Assembly (NCBI GenBank): GCA_934102335.1
Contig: CAKOSP010000003.1
Coordinates: 1 to 64,000 of the forward strand
DNA from: an uncultured Bacilli bacterium
Lineage (GTDB): Bacteria; Bacillota_I; Bacilli_A; RF39; UBA660
DNA length: 64,000 bases
Direction of reading: 5' to 3'
Shown: in pieces, positions 53,652 through 63,091 of the stretch
How the letters are laid out: every line of letters begins with the position of its first letter
How positions within the stretch are numbered: position 1 is the stretch's first letter
Position numbers and translations under genes: made by a program
The notes under the pieces: model-generated
What the model was told of the DNA's origin: nothing
Database searches by the model: none
The model's input: only the letters and a program-made list of their open reading frames with translations

Positions 53652-53835
53652 GTTTATTTTCCATTTCTAATTTTTGATAAAGCATATTTAATTTATATAA
53701 AAAACTTTCAGGTCCAGAAACATCAGTCTTACTTAATTCACTTTCAATAATTTCTTTTTCATTTTTAGTAATTTGTTTTCCTTCAACTTTAGCACTTTGT
53801 ATTGCTGATTCAACAGCTTTTTTCTCATCAGGCAT
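53629..53835 (-). CDS. VbhA-like Fic antitoxin
   Basis: A 68-residue protein with S14-AKV-E18-G19, an exact [S/T]xxxE[G/N] inhibitory motif whose Glu blocks ATP gamma-phosphate binding in the Fic active site, followed by the helical region typical of VbhA domains. TAGGAG precedes the start. The gene pair is translationally coupled, antitoxin first, as in known Fic TA pairs. Confidence 0.78.
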   Translation of the reverse strand: MPDEKKAVESAIQSAKVEGKQITKNEKEIIESELSKTDVSGPESFLYKLNMLYQKLEMENKHERKKGR

Positions 53836-53888
53836 ATAATCACTCCTAACAATTTCATTATAACATATATTAATACCACTAAAAAAGA

Positions 53889-54605
53889 TTATTTATCTTT
53901 TGAATTAAAATAAATAATCTCATGATTTCCATTCTCATTTAATAAATTTGCATTTTCTAAAAGTCTTTTTGTTTGCTTAGCCACACCCAAAGAACCATCA
54001 ATTAAACAAGCATTTTTAAAAAACTTCTGAACTTTATTTTTAATTAAAGGATAATGAGTACACCCTAACACTACAGCATCAATATTTTTATCTAAAAATG
54101 GTTCAAATAATTCTTTTAAAAGAATATCTATTTTCTCATTTTGGTCAGTTTCAATTAAATGAGCTAAATCTAAACAAGAAAGTAAATATACATTTTCATC
54201 ATCTTTTTTGTTTAAATTAACTAACTGTTTTATACGATTAGTTTTAATAGTACCTGGAGTAGCCATTACTAAAATATTTTTATAATTTCTATCACAAGCA
54301 ACTTTAACAGCTGGTTCAATCCCCACAAATATTATTTTTGGATACTTTTCTCTTAAATGACAAATACATCTTGTGGTAGCGGTATTACAAGCAATAACAA
54401 CTAACTTGACTTTTTTTAAAATAAAATACTCTACTATACTTTCAGTAATAGAAAATAATTCTTTATCTGTTTTACTTCCATAAGGATTATTATAACTATC
54501 TGCATAATAAATAAACTTTTCATTAGGCAAAACATCTTTTAAAGCATCTAAGACTGTTAATCCACCAATGCCAGAATCAAATACACCAATATAACTTTCT
54601 TTCAT
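53889..54605 (-). CDS. murI: Glutamate racemase
   Basis: A 238-residue enzyme supplying D-glutamate for peptidoglycan. FDSGIGGLTVL, IACNTATT with the first catalytic Cys and GCTHYPLI with the second are intact. About 25 residues shorter than most, but complete in motifs. Confidence 0.96.
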   Translation of the reverse strand: MKESYIGVFDSGIGGLTVLDALKDVLPNEKFIYYADSYNNPYGSKTDKELFSITESIVEYFILKKVKLVVIACNTATTRCICHLREKYPKIIFVGIEPAVKVACDRNYKNILVMATPGTIKTNRIKQLVNLNKKDDENVYLLSCLDLAHLIETDQNEKIDILLKELFEPFLDKNIDAVVLGCTHYPLIKNKVQKFFKNACLIDGSLGVAKQTKRLLENANLLNENGNHEIIYFNSKDK

Positions 54606-54640
54606 ACGTCACCTTAATTAATGTATATTTATTATATAAC

Positions 54641-55135
54641 TTATTTATCAAATAAAACAATACTATTTTTCTTTAATGATTTTTTGACGTCAATTACTCT
54701 TTGGTTTTCTGAACCTCTCCACTTTAATTTGGGATTATGTAGTTTTTCAACAAACTGTCCATCAACGATAACATCAATATTTTCTATTCCAGATTTATTT
54801 TTTAAATCTTTATCAAATAAAAAGCCAGTCCATACCCATATATTTTTTTCTGGGTATTTTTCTTTAAATTTTTTAGCAAGCACAAGTGTACCATCAATAT
54901 TAGAAGGATGCATGGGTTCTCCTCCTAATATTGAAAGTCCAGTAATATAATCATGATTTGCTATATCAATCACATGATCAACAACTTTATCATTAAATTC
55001 TTTTCCTTTTTCAAAATCCCATGTTTCCGGATTAAAGCAACCCTTACAGTGAAAAGGACAACCTTGCATAAAAATAGAAACTCTTACACCTGGCCCATTA
55101 GCTATATCCATCTTTCTTATTAAATTATATTTCAT
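54641..55135 (-). CDS. nrdG: Anaerobic ribonucleotide reductase activase NrdG
   Basis: A 164-residue radical SAM enzyme (CPFHCKGCFNPETW; CxxxCxxC cluster) with GGEPMHP and WVWTGF. It installs the glycyl radical on NrdD. It starts at the very end of nrdD, so the pair is coupled. Confidence 0.96.
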   Translation of the reverse strand: MKYNLIRKMDIANGPGVRVSIFMQGCPFHCKGCFNPETWDFEKGKEFNDKVVDHVIDIANHDYITGLSILGGEPMHPSNIDGTLVLAKKFKEKYPEKNIWVWTGFLFDKDLKNKSGIENIDVIVDGQFVEKLHNPKLKWRGSENQRVIDVKKSLKKNSIVLFDK

Positions 55136-55136
55136 A

Positions 55137-57329
55137 TTACTTATCTTCTTTATTATCAATGTGTAAAACTCTTTCCTTTATCTCTTGAGTTCTACCTTTA
55201 TTCCAAAAATTAGTTCCAATATAACCACAAGTACGACGTGCAACATTTAAAGTATCATGATTTCTATTCCCACAATTTGGACAATACCACTCTAAATTAT
55301 CATCTAATAATATTTCACCATCGAAGCCACATTCCTGACAATAATCACTTTTTGTATTCATTTCAGCATACATAATATTATCATAAATAAACTCAATTAC
55401 ATCCAAAACCGCTGGAATATTATTTTGTAAATTTGGAGTTTCAATATAACTTATAGCTCCGCCTGGAGATAATTTTTGAAATTCGCTTTCTAATTTTAAT
55501 TTAGTAAAGGCATCAATTTCTTCAAAAACAGGAACGTGATAAGAATTAGTAATATAATCTCTATCAGTTATTCCTTTAATAACGCCAAATCTTTCTCTCA
55601 ATGCTTTAGCAAATTTATAAGTTGTAGATTCAATTGGAGTTCCATAAACTGAGTAATCAACATCTTCAGCTTCTTTCCACTTTTTACAAGCATCATTCAA
55701 TTTTTGCATAACTTCAATAGCAAATTCTTTTCCCTCACCATTATCAGTATGAGAATGTCCAGTCATATATTTAACACATTCATATAAACCAGCATAACCC
55801 AAAGAAATTGTTGAATATCCATGATGTAATAATTCATGAATTGATTCACCTTTTTCAAGTCTTGCTAGAGCTCCATGTTGCCAAAGTATTGGTGCAACAT
55901 CACTAGTTACTTTTGATAATCTTTTATGACGAAGTTGTAATGCTCTATGACAAAGTTCTAATCTCTCATCAAGTATTTTCCAAAAATTTTCTTTATCTTT
56001 TTCACTTGATAAAGCAACATCAGGTAAGTTAATGGTTACAACACCTTGATTAAATCTACCATAGTATTTTCCCTTTCCTGGCACATAATTTTTAGCTTTT
56101 GCTATATTACCTAAACTTATAGTTCTATCTGGAGTTAAAAATGATCTACAACCCATACAAGGATAACAATCTCCCTCTCCATTTTCATTTATTTTTAATT
56201 CTTTCATGATTTTTTCTGAAATATAATCAGGCACCATACGTTTAGCAGTACACTTAGCAGCGAGTTCAGTTAAATAATAATACTTACCTTTTTTATTTAT
56301 ATTATCTTCTTCTAATACATATAAAAGTTTTGGAAACGCTGGAGTTATATAAACTCCCTTTTCATTTTTCATGCCAATTATTCTTTGTTTCAATACTTCT
56401 TCGATGATCATAGCTAGTTCTTCTTTATATTCTTCTGTTTCGCCTAAATACATACAAACACTTAAAAAAGGTGCTTGACCATTTGTTGTAGTCATTGAAT
56501 TTATTTGATATTGGAATGTTTGAACTCCATCAGTAATTTCTTTTTTAGTATCTTCTGTTGCATATTTTATACAATCTTCTTTTGAAAATTTACGTTTTTT
56601 ATATTTTTCTAAATATCTATTATAGCTTTCTTTAACAAATGGTGCTAAATGAGTAAGTGTAATTGTACATCCACCATATTGGCTTGATGAAACAGCCGTA
56701 ATAAGTTGTGTGGCTATAGTCATAGCAGTCAAGAATCTATGTGGTTTTTCTATCATAACTCCATTTATATTTGTACCATTTTGAAGCATATCTTCTAAAT
56801 TAATTAAATCGCAGTTGTGTAAAGCACTTTGAGCAAAATAATCTGCATCATGAAAGTGGATTATTCCTTCGTCATGAGCTTTTACAATGTCCTCAGGAAG
56901 AAGTAATCTTCTTGTAATATCAGTTGATGTAATACCAGCTAAATAATCTCTTTGAACAGTTACAACCTTAGCATTTTTATTAGAATTTTCGGTATTCCAA
57001 TATTCTGATTCACCATCGATTAATTCTCTAATTGTCATATCTGTAGTATTACTTTTTCTTACTAATTCTCTAGTGTATCTATAAGTTATGTACTGCTTAG
57101 CTAAAGCATACTTGCCAAGTGACATTAAGCGCATCTCAATGATATCCTGAATATCTTCAACTAACATTCTTTTTTTCTTCAAACCTTCAATATACTTAAC
57201 AATATTTCTAATTTGAATATCAGTTACCCTTTCTTGTTCTTCAACTTCCGCATTTGCCTTTAAAATGGCATTTTCAATTTTTTCGGGCATATAATCAACA
57301 ATATGTCCATCACGTTTAATTATTTTCAT
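55137..57329 (-). CDS. nrdD: Anaerobic ribonucleoside-triphosphate reductase NrdD
   Basis: A 730-residue class III reductase: N-terminal ATP-cone (KRDGHIVDYMPEKIENAI), catalytic core, a four-Cys zinc site (CQECG...CPNCG) and the glycyl-radical motif RRTCGYIG near the C-terminus. It makes deoxynucleotides without oxygen. No class I or II reductase is in the window. A 22-bp palindrome lies upstream. Confidence 0.97.
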   Translation of the reverse strand: MKIIKRDGHIVDYMPEKIENAILKANAEVEEQERVTDIQIRNIVKYIEGLKKKRMLVEDIQDIIEMRLMSLGKYALAKQYITYRYTRELVRKSNTTDMTIRELIDGESEYWNTENSNKNAKVVTVQRDYLAGITSTDITRRLLLPEDIVKAHDEGIIHFHDADYFAQSALHNCDLINLEDMLQNGTNINGVMIEKPHRFLTAMTIATQLITAVSSSQYGGCTITLTHLAPFVKESYNRYLEKYKKRKFSKEDCIKYATEDTKKEITDGVQTFQYQINSMTTTNGQAPFLSVCMYLGETEEYKEELAMIIEEVLKQRIIGMKNEKGVYITPAFPKLLYVLEEDNINKKGKYYYLTELAAKCTAKRMVPDYISEKIMKELKINENGEGDCYPCMGCRSFLTPDRTISLGNIAKAKNYVPGKGKYYGRFNQGVVTINLPDVALSSEKDKENFWKILDERLELCHRALQLRHKRLSKVTSDVAPILWQHGALARLEKGESIHELLHHGYSTISLGYAGLYECVKYMTGHSHTDNGEGKEFAIEVMQKLNDACKKWKEAEDVDYSVYGTPIESTTYKFAKALRERFGVIKGITDRDYITNSYHVPVFEEIDAFTKLKLESEFQKLSPGGAISYIETPNLQNNIPAVLDVIEFIYDNIMYAEMNTKSDYCQECGFDGEILLDDNLEWYCPNCGNRNHDTLNVARRTCGYIGTNFWNKGRTQEIKERVLHIDNKEDK

Positions 57330-57381
57330 GCTACCTACCTCTTTACATTACAATCAAAGTATAGCATAATTTTTTTATTAT

Positions 57382-57403
57382 AAATGTTGCAATTGCAACA
57401 TTT
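57382..57403. promoter_or_regulatory. Perfect 22-bp palindrome, operator between nrdDG and Crp/Fnr gene
   Basis: AAATGTTGCAA is followed directly by its exact reverse complement TTGCAACATTT. The site lies in the 109-base space between the divergent nrdD and Crp/Fnr genes, 53 and 36 bases from their starts. The core TTGC-AATT-GCAA has the shape of Crp/Fnr sites (TTGA-N4/6-TCAA). It probably binds the regulator at 57439. Confidence 0.7.
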
Positions 57404-57438
57404 GACGTTTTTTGTTAAAATTAAATTGGTGATGAAAA

Positions 57439-58068
57439 ATGGTATCCCCATTTAACGGAATTTCTGATAAAGAGCGAAAAAAATTGTTTACACTTTTAAG
57501 GACGCATATTTACACTTTTGATGCCAACCAAAATATATTATCTATTTTAAAAAACGATGATGTTTTGGGAATAATTGAAAATGGTTACGCTGAAATCACG
57601 AGAATTGATTATAACGGAAATAAAAGTATAATTGAACAGTTAGATCAAAATTCCATATTTGGGACCACTATATCATCAATAGATAACAACGAATTTAGCA
57701 TATTAACTAAAGAACCAACCACCGTAATAATAATCGAATACAATAAATTAACTGAAAAAGAATATACAAAATATAATTTCTATAACATTTTTATTCAAAA
57801 TATTCTAAAAATAATAAATGAAAAAATAATGCAAAAAAATCAAAAGATAAGAATTTTAACTAAAAAAACTATAAGAAACAAACTTTTAGAATTTTTTGAT
57901 ATCGAACAAGAATTACATCATTCCAAAAATATTTATCTATCATCTACTTTTACTGATTTAGCCGATTATTTAGCAGTTGACAGAAGTGCCATGACTAGAG
58001 AATTAAAAAGTTTAAAAGACGAAGGGTTTATTGTTATAAAAGGAAAAAAGATTACTCTTTTATATTAA
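57439..58068 (+). CDS. Crp/Fnr-family transcriptional regulator
   Basis: A 209-residue protein with a cNMP-binding-like beta roll (about 25-120) and a C-terminal winged HTH (LADYLAVDRSAMTRELKSLKDEGFI). No N-terminal Cys cluster for an Fe-S centre is seen, so it is not a classical Fnr. GGTGAT precedes the start. It is divergent from nrdDG across a palindrome and may sense redox or metabolic state to control anaerobic dNTP synthesis. Confidence 0.88.
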   Translation: MVSPFNGISDKERKKLFTLLRTHIYTFDANQNILSILKNDDVLGIIENGYAEITRIDYNGNKSIIEQLDQNSIFGTTISSIDNNEFSILTKEPTTVIIIEYNKLTEKEYTKYNFYNIFIQNILKIINEKIMQKNQKIRILTKKTIRNKLLEFFDIEQELHHSKNIYLSSTFTDLADYLAVDRSAMTRELKSLKDEGFIVIKGKKITLLY

Positions 58069-58085
58069 TTGAGTAATCTTTTTAT
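58048..58085 (+). terminator. Terminator of the Crp/Fnr gene
   Basis: AAAGATTACTC...GAGTAATCTTTT followed by T-rich sequence; the first arm lies inside the 3' end of the gene. Confidence 0.8.
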
Positions 58086-58540
58086 TTATCAGTTGATCCA
58101 AATCCACTCATTCGTTTAGCATCTGCACAATCATCATCTGCTACTAAGTATTTCATAAAAATACCTTGGCCTATCGCATCACCTTTTTTTATAATTGCAT
58201 CTTCTGATTTAACATTATAAAATGCAAACATAAAATGTCCATCATTATCTGGATTTTCATAATAATCAGAATCTATGATTCCTACACTATTTGCCATAAC
58301 CAATCCTCTTTTCTTAGGATTAGAACTTCTATTGCAAAGCATTAAATATTCATCATCAGGCATATATACTTTAAGCCCAGTTTTAACTAAAGTTGGATTA
58401 TCACCTGGTTTATATGGTCTTATAACTATATCTTCTGCTGCTTCAATATCATAACCTGCTGAACATTTTGTCTTTCTAACAGGTAAATTTATATTACTAT
58501 TTTCAAAGCCCTGTGCTACTTCAAAACCTCTAATTTTCAT
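58082..58540 (-). CDS. dut: dUTPase
   Basis: A protein of about 152 residues of the trimeric dUTPase fold: AGYDIEAAEDI, NRSSNPKKRGLVMANSVGIIDSDY, GQGIFMKYL and the P-loop-like C-terminal RMSGFGSTD. It removes dUTP and supplies dUMP. ATG 58540 is chosen with GGTGGT upstream. Next to nrdDG, so nucleotide genes cluster here. Confidence 0.93.
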   Translation of the reverse strand: MKIRGFEVAQGFENSNINLPVRKTKCSAGYDIEAAEDIVIRPYKPGDNPTLVKTGLKVYMPDDEYLMLCNRSSNPKKRGLVMANSVGIIDSDYYENPDNDGHFMFAFYNVKSEDAIIKKGDAIGQGIFMKYLVADDDCADAKRMSGFGSTDK

Positions 58541-58594
58541 CTTTACCACCATCCTAAAATCAATTTTATCTTATTTTTTATACAAAAACAACAT

Positions 58595-59731
58595 TTATTT
58601 TTTCTTTTTATTTTTATACATATCATCATCTGCTAACCTTATTAATTGTTCTACAGACTCAAAATATTTTTTTAATCCTGTCACATAACCAATGCTTAAA
58701 GAAACTTTATACTTATACTTTTTACTTTCATTTGTAACATTTTCGTTAATTTTATTTTTTAGTTTTATTAATTCATCTTCAGAATTTATTGAAACTAAAA
58801 CAAATTCATCGCCACCATAACGTGCTAAAAACAGATTTTTATCAAAATCATTACAAGTTTTCTTTATAGTCGCAGCAACCTTTACTAAAATATCATCACC
58901 AACTAAATGACCATATCGATCATTAATTAATTTAAAATCATTTATATCCATAAACATTAAAGAAATAATTTGATCTGAATTAGTATTATTAAACTTATTT
59001 TGAATATATTCATTAAAACTATTTCTATTATTGATACCTGTAAGTTTATCCATTGAAATTTCTTCTTCCTGATAAAACAAAAAAATCATTAACGCCGCTA
59101 TAGTTATTCCCACTTGTAAACAAGATACTCCATAAAAAACATATTGAATAACACCTGCTATTAAAGGAGCTATTGCATAAAAGCAAAAAGGCAATATTTG
59201 TGATTTAATTGCAATATTTTTGCTAGTAAAATATATTTTTAAAGATTGATAAATTGGATATAATAGATAAGCAAATTGAATTGCAGCATAAATTCCAAAA
59301 TATTGACCTCTAACATATATATTATTGCTATCTATAACAAATAAGATACCTGTAAATAAGTTTAATATAACTAAGAATATTGCAACAAAAGGTAAAAAAT
59401 TACAAATAGATTTTATAAACTTATGTTCAAAAAATTTATTTGTAAATTTAGCTTCCATCAAGCTATTCCAATTATTACCAATCAAGATAGGCAAAATATA
59501 ATAAAAAGAATTAAAAAATTTCAAAATAAAACTACTTAATAAAAAATTAGTTTCTCTAAAAACAAAAGCAATAATATCCACAAAGCAAAATAAAAAACAT
59601 AGTATTAATACCTTTTTATAAATAACTATTGTATACCCACTTCTATTTCTATAAATAAGTAATAAATATAGAAGTAATAATATTATCATACAAAAAATAT
59701 TTATTTGTAAATAATATTGCAATCCGTACAC
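58595..59731 (-). CDS. Membrane GGDEF diguanylate cyclase
   Basis: A protein of about 378 residues with roughly seven N-terminal membrane helices and a C-terminal GGDEF domain (FMDINDFKLINDRYGHLVGDDILV, RYGGDEFVL), so it should make c-di-GMP. No EAL or HD-GYP domain is fused. The start at GTG 59731 is chosen because GGAG precedes it; the frame opens earlier, inside the tRNA gene, which is not likely used. Confidence 0.88.
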   Translation of the reverse strand: MYGLQYYLQINIFCMIILLLLYLLLIYRNRSGYTIVIYKKVLILCFLFCFVDIIAFVFRETNFLLSSFILKFFNSFYYILPILIGNNWNSLMEAKFTNKFFEHKFIKSICNFLPFVAIFLVILNLFTGILFVIDSNNIYVRGQYFGIYAAIQFAYLLYPIYQSLKIYFTSKNIAIKSQILPFCFYAIAPLIAGVIQYVFYGVSCLQVGITIAALMIFLFYQEEEISMDKLTGINNRNSFNEYIQNKFNNTNSDQIISLMFMDINDFKLINDRYGHLVGDDILVKVAATIKKTCNDFDKNLFLARYGGDEFVLVSINSEDELIKLKNKINENVTNESKKYKYKVSLSIGYVTGLKKYFESVEQLIRLADDDMYKNKKKK

Positions 59732-59767
59732 AACTATCACTCCAGTACTACTATGTTTAATTTCATA

Positions 59768-59844
59768 TGGCGTCCCCGAGTGGATTTGAACCACCGACCC
59801 TTCGCTTAGGAGGCGAATGCTCTATCCAACTGAGCTACGAGGAC
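59768..59844 (-). tRNA. tRNA-Arg(CCT)
   Basis: Minus strand, acceptor GTCCTCG/CGGGGAC with a G-T pair, anticodon loop CTCCTAA giving CCT (reads AGG), encoded CCA. Confidence 0.92.
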
Positions 59845-59882
59845 ACACCATAATTTTAGCATTAAAGTAAAAAAAAAGATAG

Positions 59883-60383
59883 TTAAACTATCTTAATAAA
59901 TATAAAATTAAACAAAAATATAGAAAATGAACCAGTCCATAAAGGAATCTTATACTTAGTACACTCCTTAGTGGCACAATACTTGTCTGCAAGAGTAACT
60001 AACCAACTTTCCTTATATTTAGGAAAAGTCTTAGTTAAAGGAAACATATGAGACAAGATAATATTTTCTTGTTTTTTAGTCAATCCAAAATATTTTTTTG
60101 TATTATCTCGAGCTATAACTGGATGATATATCTGAAGTTTATCCCCAAGTTCATCAATCCTAAAAAAATCATGTGTTAAAGCAGCTCTCGTTATTTCTTC
60201 GATATTATTAAACTTTAACTTTTTAGCCCACATGAACGTCGTTCTTGCTACATTTAAAGAATGATCTAATCTATTCATACCATGATGAGCTTCATCTTTT
60301 AATTTAATAAATTCTTCATTTTTTAAAATGTCAGCAATTATTTTATTAAATTCAATTTCTTTATTTAACTTCAAATTAATCAC
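59883..60383 (-). CDS. HD-domain hydrolase
   Basis: A 166-residue protein with RLDHSLNVA and ALTHDFF (His-Asp metal site) and a following His-rich helix. Probable phosphohydrolase of nucleotides. The last 20 residues are oddly hydrophobic (IFLFNFIFIKIV). A TTG three codons in may be the start. Confidence 0.8.
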   Translation of the reverse strand: MINLKLNKEIEFNKIIADILKNEEFIKLKDEAHHGMNRLDHSLNVARTTFMWAKKLKFNNIEEITRAALTHDFFRIDELGDKLQIYHPVIARDNTKKYFGLTKKQENIILSHMFPLTKTFPKYKESWLVTLADKYCATKECTKYKIPLWTGSFSIFLFNFIFIKIV

Positions 60384-60462
60384 CTATTTGCTACTACATT
60401 ATAGCATTATTTTTAAATTTTAGTACATATTTACACAAATTTTAATAAAAATTTACATTATT

Positions 60463-60966
60463 TTAATTTTCTTTATGAGTTTCAATATACTTTAAAATCT
60501 TTTTTTGATTGTCTCTAATTTCAATAATTTCATTATGTAATTGTTCCAAAATTAGTTCACTTTTTAAATTAGTCCTATAATCATTTTTACTTCTTAAAAC
60601 ATCTTTTTGAGCAGCCCTATTCTGACTCATCATTATAATTGGAGCCTGAATTGCAGCTATACAAGACAAAACTAAATTAAGTAAAATAAAAGGATATGGA
60701 TCTATTGAAGCAAAAAGCAAATTAATTACAATCCAAAATAATAAGAATAAAATAAAGCCAATTATAAAACTCCAACTACCCGCAATATTAGTAATTTTAT
60801 CAGCCATTTTATCACCAAAAGAAACATTTTTATCTGCCTCTTTATCAACATCTATAGCAAATGGTTCATTTAAAAGTAAATCAACTAATTGTTCTTCATC
60901 CTTACCTTCTAAATCTTGATTTAATAATACTTTAACTATTTCTTTTTTTGTTATTTTCTTTTCCAT
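60463..60966 (-). CDS. DUF1003 membrane protein
   Basis: A 167-residue protein with two membrane helices (FIIGFILFLLFWIVIN and FILLNLVLSCIAAIQAPIIMMSQNR) and a soluble helical tail. The AIQAPIIMMSQNR loop is the DUF1003 signature. Function unknown. GGAG before the start; 2 bases after the HTH-membrane gene. Confidence 0.88.
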   Translation of the reverse strand: MEKKITKKEIVKVLLNQDLEGKDEEQLVDLLLNEPFAIDVDKEADKNVSFGDKMADKITNIAGSWSFIIGFILFLLFWIVINLLFASIDPYPFILLNLVLSCIAAIQAPIIMMSQNRAAQKDVLRSKNDYRTNLKSELILEQLHNEIIEIRDNQKKILKYIETHKEN

Positions 60967-60968
60967 TA

Positions 60969-61664
60969 TTACTCCTTATTACTACAACTATCTAATTTTA
61001 ATGGTATTTTATGTGAAATCTCTAAAGAATTAATAGATTTCAAACTAACTTCAATATAAAGATTATCATTACCGTACTCTTTACAAGTTTTACTATAATT
61101 ATTTATATCAAATTTAACCTCATTTAAAAACTTATTTAATGTTGTTTTAGAAGATGAACTAACAGAGTCAATCTTATTTATTACTCCATTATTTGTCTCA
61201 TAAAGTGTACACATAATAAAATCGTATTCTTTATCAAAATCGCTTCCACAATAAGTTACATCTTCAATTTTAATAGAGGCCTTATTGTTATTATATGCAA
61301 TACTTCCAGAAATGACAAAGTCCTCACAACTACTACTTAACTTATCTAATACTATATTATCATTATGCTTTAAAATAAAATAAGCTGAAAATAAAGCTAA
61401 TATAAATAATAATGTAACCAATAAAATAATAACTTTTTTTGAGCTTTTTTTCTTTTTAATATTACCACTTAAAAAATCATTTACATTTAAATTATAATCA
61501 GAGCATATTTGTTTCAAAAGCGATATATCAGGCATATTTTTACCATTTTCCCACTTTGATACTGCTTGATATGTTACTCCATACTTAAGTGCAAACTCAT
61601 TTTGTGTTAAATTATTTTCCTTACGTAATTTTTTTATCAAATTACCTATTTTTTCCTGATCCAT
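60969..61664 (-). CDS. HTH-type regulator with one membrane helix
   Basis: A protein of about 231 residues: an Xre helix-turn-helix at the N-terminus (LIKKLRKENNLTQNEFALKYGVTYQAVSKWENGKNMPD), one membrane helix (about 76-95) and an outer domain with Cys residues. Membrane-linked HTH proteins of this type may sense envelope stress. ATG 61664 preferred. Forms a unit with the DUF1003 gene. Confidence 0.82.
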   Translation of the reverse strand: MDQEKIGNLIKKLRKENNLTQNEFALKYGVTYQAVSKWENGKNMPDISLLKQICSDYNLNVNDFLSGNIKKKKSSKKVIILLVTLLFILALFSAYFILKHNDNIVLDKLSSSCEDFVISGSIAYNNNKASIKIEDVTYCGSDFDKEYDFIMCTLYETNNGVINKIDSVSSSSKTTLNKFLNEVKFDINNYSKTCKEYGNDNLYIEVSLKSINSLEISHKIPLKLDSCSNKE

Positions 61665-61714
61665 AATAACCACTTAACCTACACAACAATTATACTAAAA
61701 TTTTATTAAATATG

Positions 61715-63049
61715 CTAGTTTTCACCATATACTTTTTTATAACAATTATCTAAATGATTAGTATAATATAATCTATGAAGATAATATATTTTAGAATTTA
61801 TATCTTTAATTTTATTATCAAAGTTACCAGATGCTTCTGTAGTTAAAACCGCTAAGATATATCTTGATTCGTCATAAACTATACCAATATTATGAAAATA
61901 GGCTCCGTAATAACCATACTTAGTTGCAGCATCTATTCCCACTAGTTTTAAATCATTATGCTTAGAATAAATAAAATTTTCTTTCAATTCTTGCCCAAGT
62001 TCGTTAGCAGTATTTATAAAACTATCTAAATATTTTAAATAAGCTTCAGCATCTAACACCGTTATACTTCCAAAAGTATCAGATCCATACAAAGTATATT
62101 TAGCACCCAAACTTAACCCAAATTCCTTTAAATTATTCAAACCAATATAATCAATCAACATTGCATGCGCAGCATTATCACTATATCTTATAGCGTAACT
62201 TATTAATTCTCTTAAAGAAATTTGGTCACCAACTTTATGTTTTTTTACCCCATCGCTATCAGAAATTAAATACTTAGATGTATAAGTAATAGTTTGATCC
62301 AAATCTAGTCCTTCATTATAGCTTTTAGTATATAAATAAAGAGCATCTAAAGTTTTAATAGTGGAAGCAGCATAATAAACCTTCGAAGTATTATAACTAT
62401 ATGAATATCCTAAATCTAAGTTTTCATATAAAATACTAGTTTGGTATTGTTTTAAATAATCATCAAGTCCATTTTTATAAGCAATTATTTCTTCAGAATC
62501 TGAAAAGTCTTGTTTTGATTTTATACAATCTTGATATTCTAAAGATAACTCATTTTGTTTTTCTATTTCTAAAATACCTTTTTCAATTTCAGTATTTTGC
62601 TTAGATACTTTATACTTTAATAACCCCAAAACTATGACAAATATAATGATTATCAATAATATTATACTTGCTATCAAAAAAGTAAGATTACCTGATTTAC
62701 ATATATTAATTAATTCGGATTCATAAGGAAATTCATTCAACTTTAAAATTGAAACATCATCATTTTTTAAATCATACTTAATTAACTGATTTCCATTTGT
62801 TAAAAAGCCAAAATAAATACTTTCATTCTTTAACTTTTTTTCAAAATTATTGATCATTCTTTTAGAAATAACTTTATCATTTTTAATATTAACCACAATT
62901 AATGGCTTATTTTTAGAAAAATACACATAGTCATACTTTTTATTATTTAAAAAGTAATTCTCTTTAATATTACTATAACCACATTTATTTAACGTATTTA
63001 AAATTTTTTTCTTAATAGTTTTTTTATCATAAACTTTTTTACTTCGCAT
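61715..63049 (-). CDS. Fusion: HsdR_N-like nuclease fold, membrane helix, beta-lactamase-like domain
   Basis: A 444-residue protein. Residues 1-115 resemble the N-terminal PD-(D/E)xK domain of type I restriction R subunits (YDYVYFSKNKPLIVVNIKN with Asp-40, then FGFLTNGNQLIKYD), but the expected Glu of ExK is Asn (N54-I-K56), so it is likely inactive. A membrane helix (about 122-144) and coiled stretch follow. Residues 200-440 form a serine beta-lactamase/PBP fold with S229-T-I-K232 and S290-D-N292; the KTG box is not found. The topology puts the nuclease-like part inside and the hydrolase outside. AGGTG precedes the start. Confidence 0.8.
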   Translation of the reverse strand: MRSKKVYDKKTIKKKILNTLNKCGYSNIKENYFLNNKKYDYVYFSKNKPLIVVNIKNDKVISKRMINNFEKKLKNESIYFGFLTNGNQLIKYDLKNDDVSILKLNEFPYESELINICKSGNLTFLIASIILLIIIIFVIVLGLLKYKVSKQNTEIEKGILEIEKQNELSLEYQDCIKSKQDFSDSEEIIAYKNGLDDYLKQYQTSILYENLDLGYSYSYNTSKVYYAASTIKTLDALYLYTKSYNEGLDLDQTITYTSKYLISDSDGVKKHKVGDQISLRELISYAIRYSDNAAHAMLIDYIGLNNLKEFGLSLGAKYTLYGSDTFGSITVLDAEAYLKYLDSFINTANELGQELKENFIYSKHNDLKLVGIDAATKYGYYGAYFHNIGIVYDESRYILAVLTTEASGNFDNKIKDINSKIYYLHRLYYTNHLDNCYKKVYGEN

Positions 63050-63091
63050 TTTACTACACCTAAAAACATTATATAAAATTTATTCAAAAAT

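Noticed and set aside
59732..59794. Upstream extension of the GGDEF gene into the tRNA-Arg gene
   Set aside because: The extension would start inside the tRNA and has no ribosome-binding site; GGAG before GTG 59731 gives a better start.
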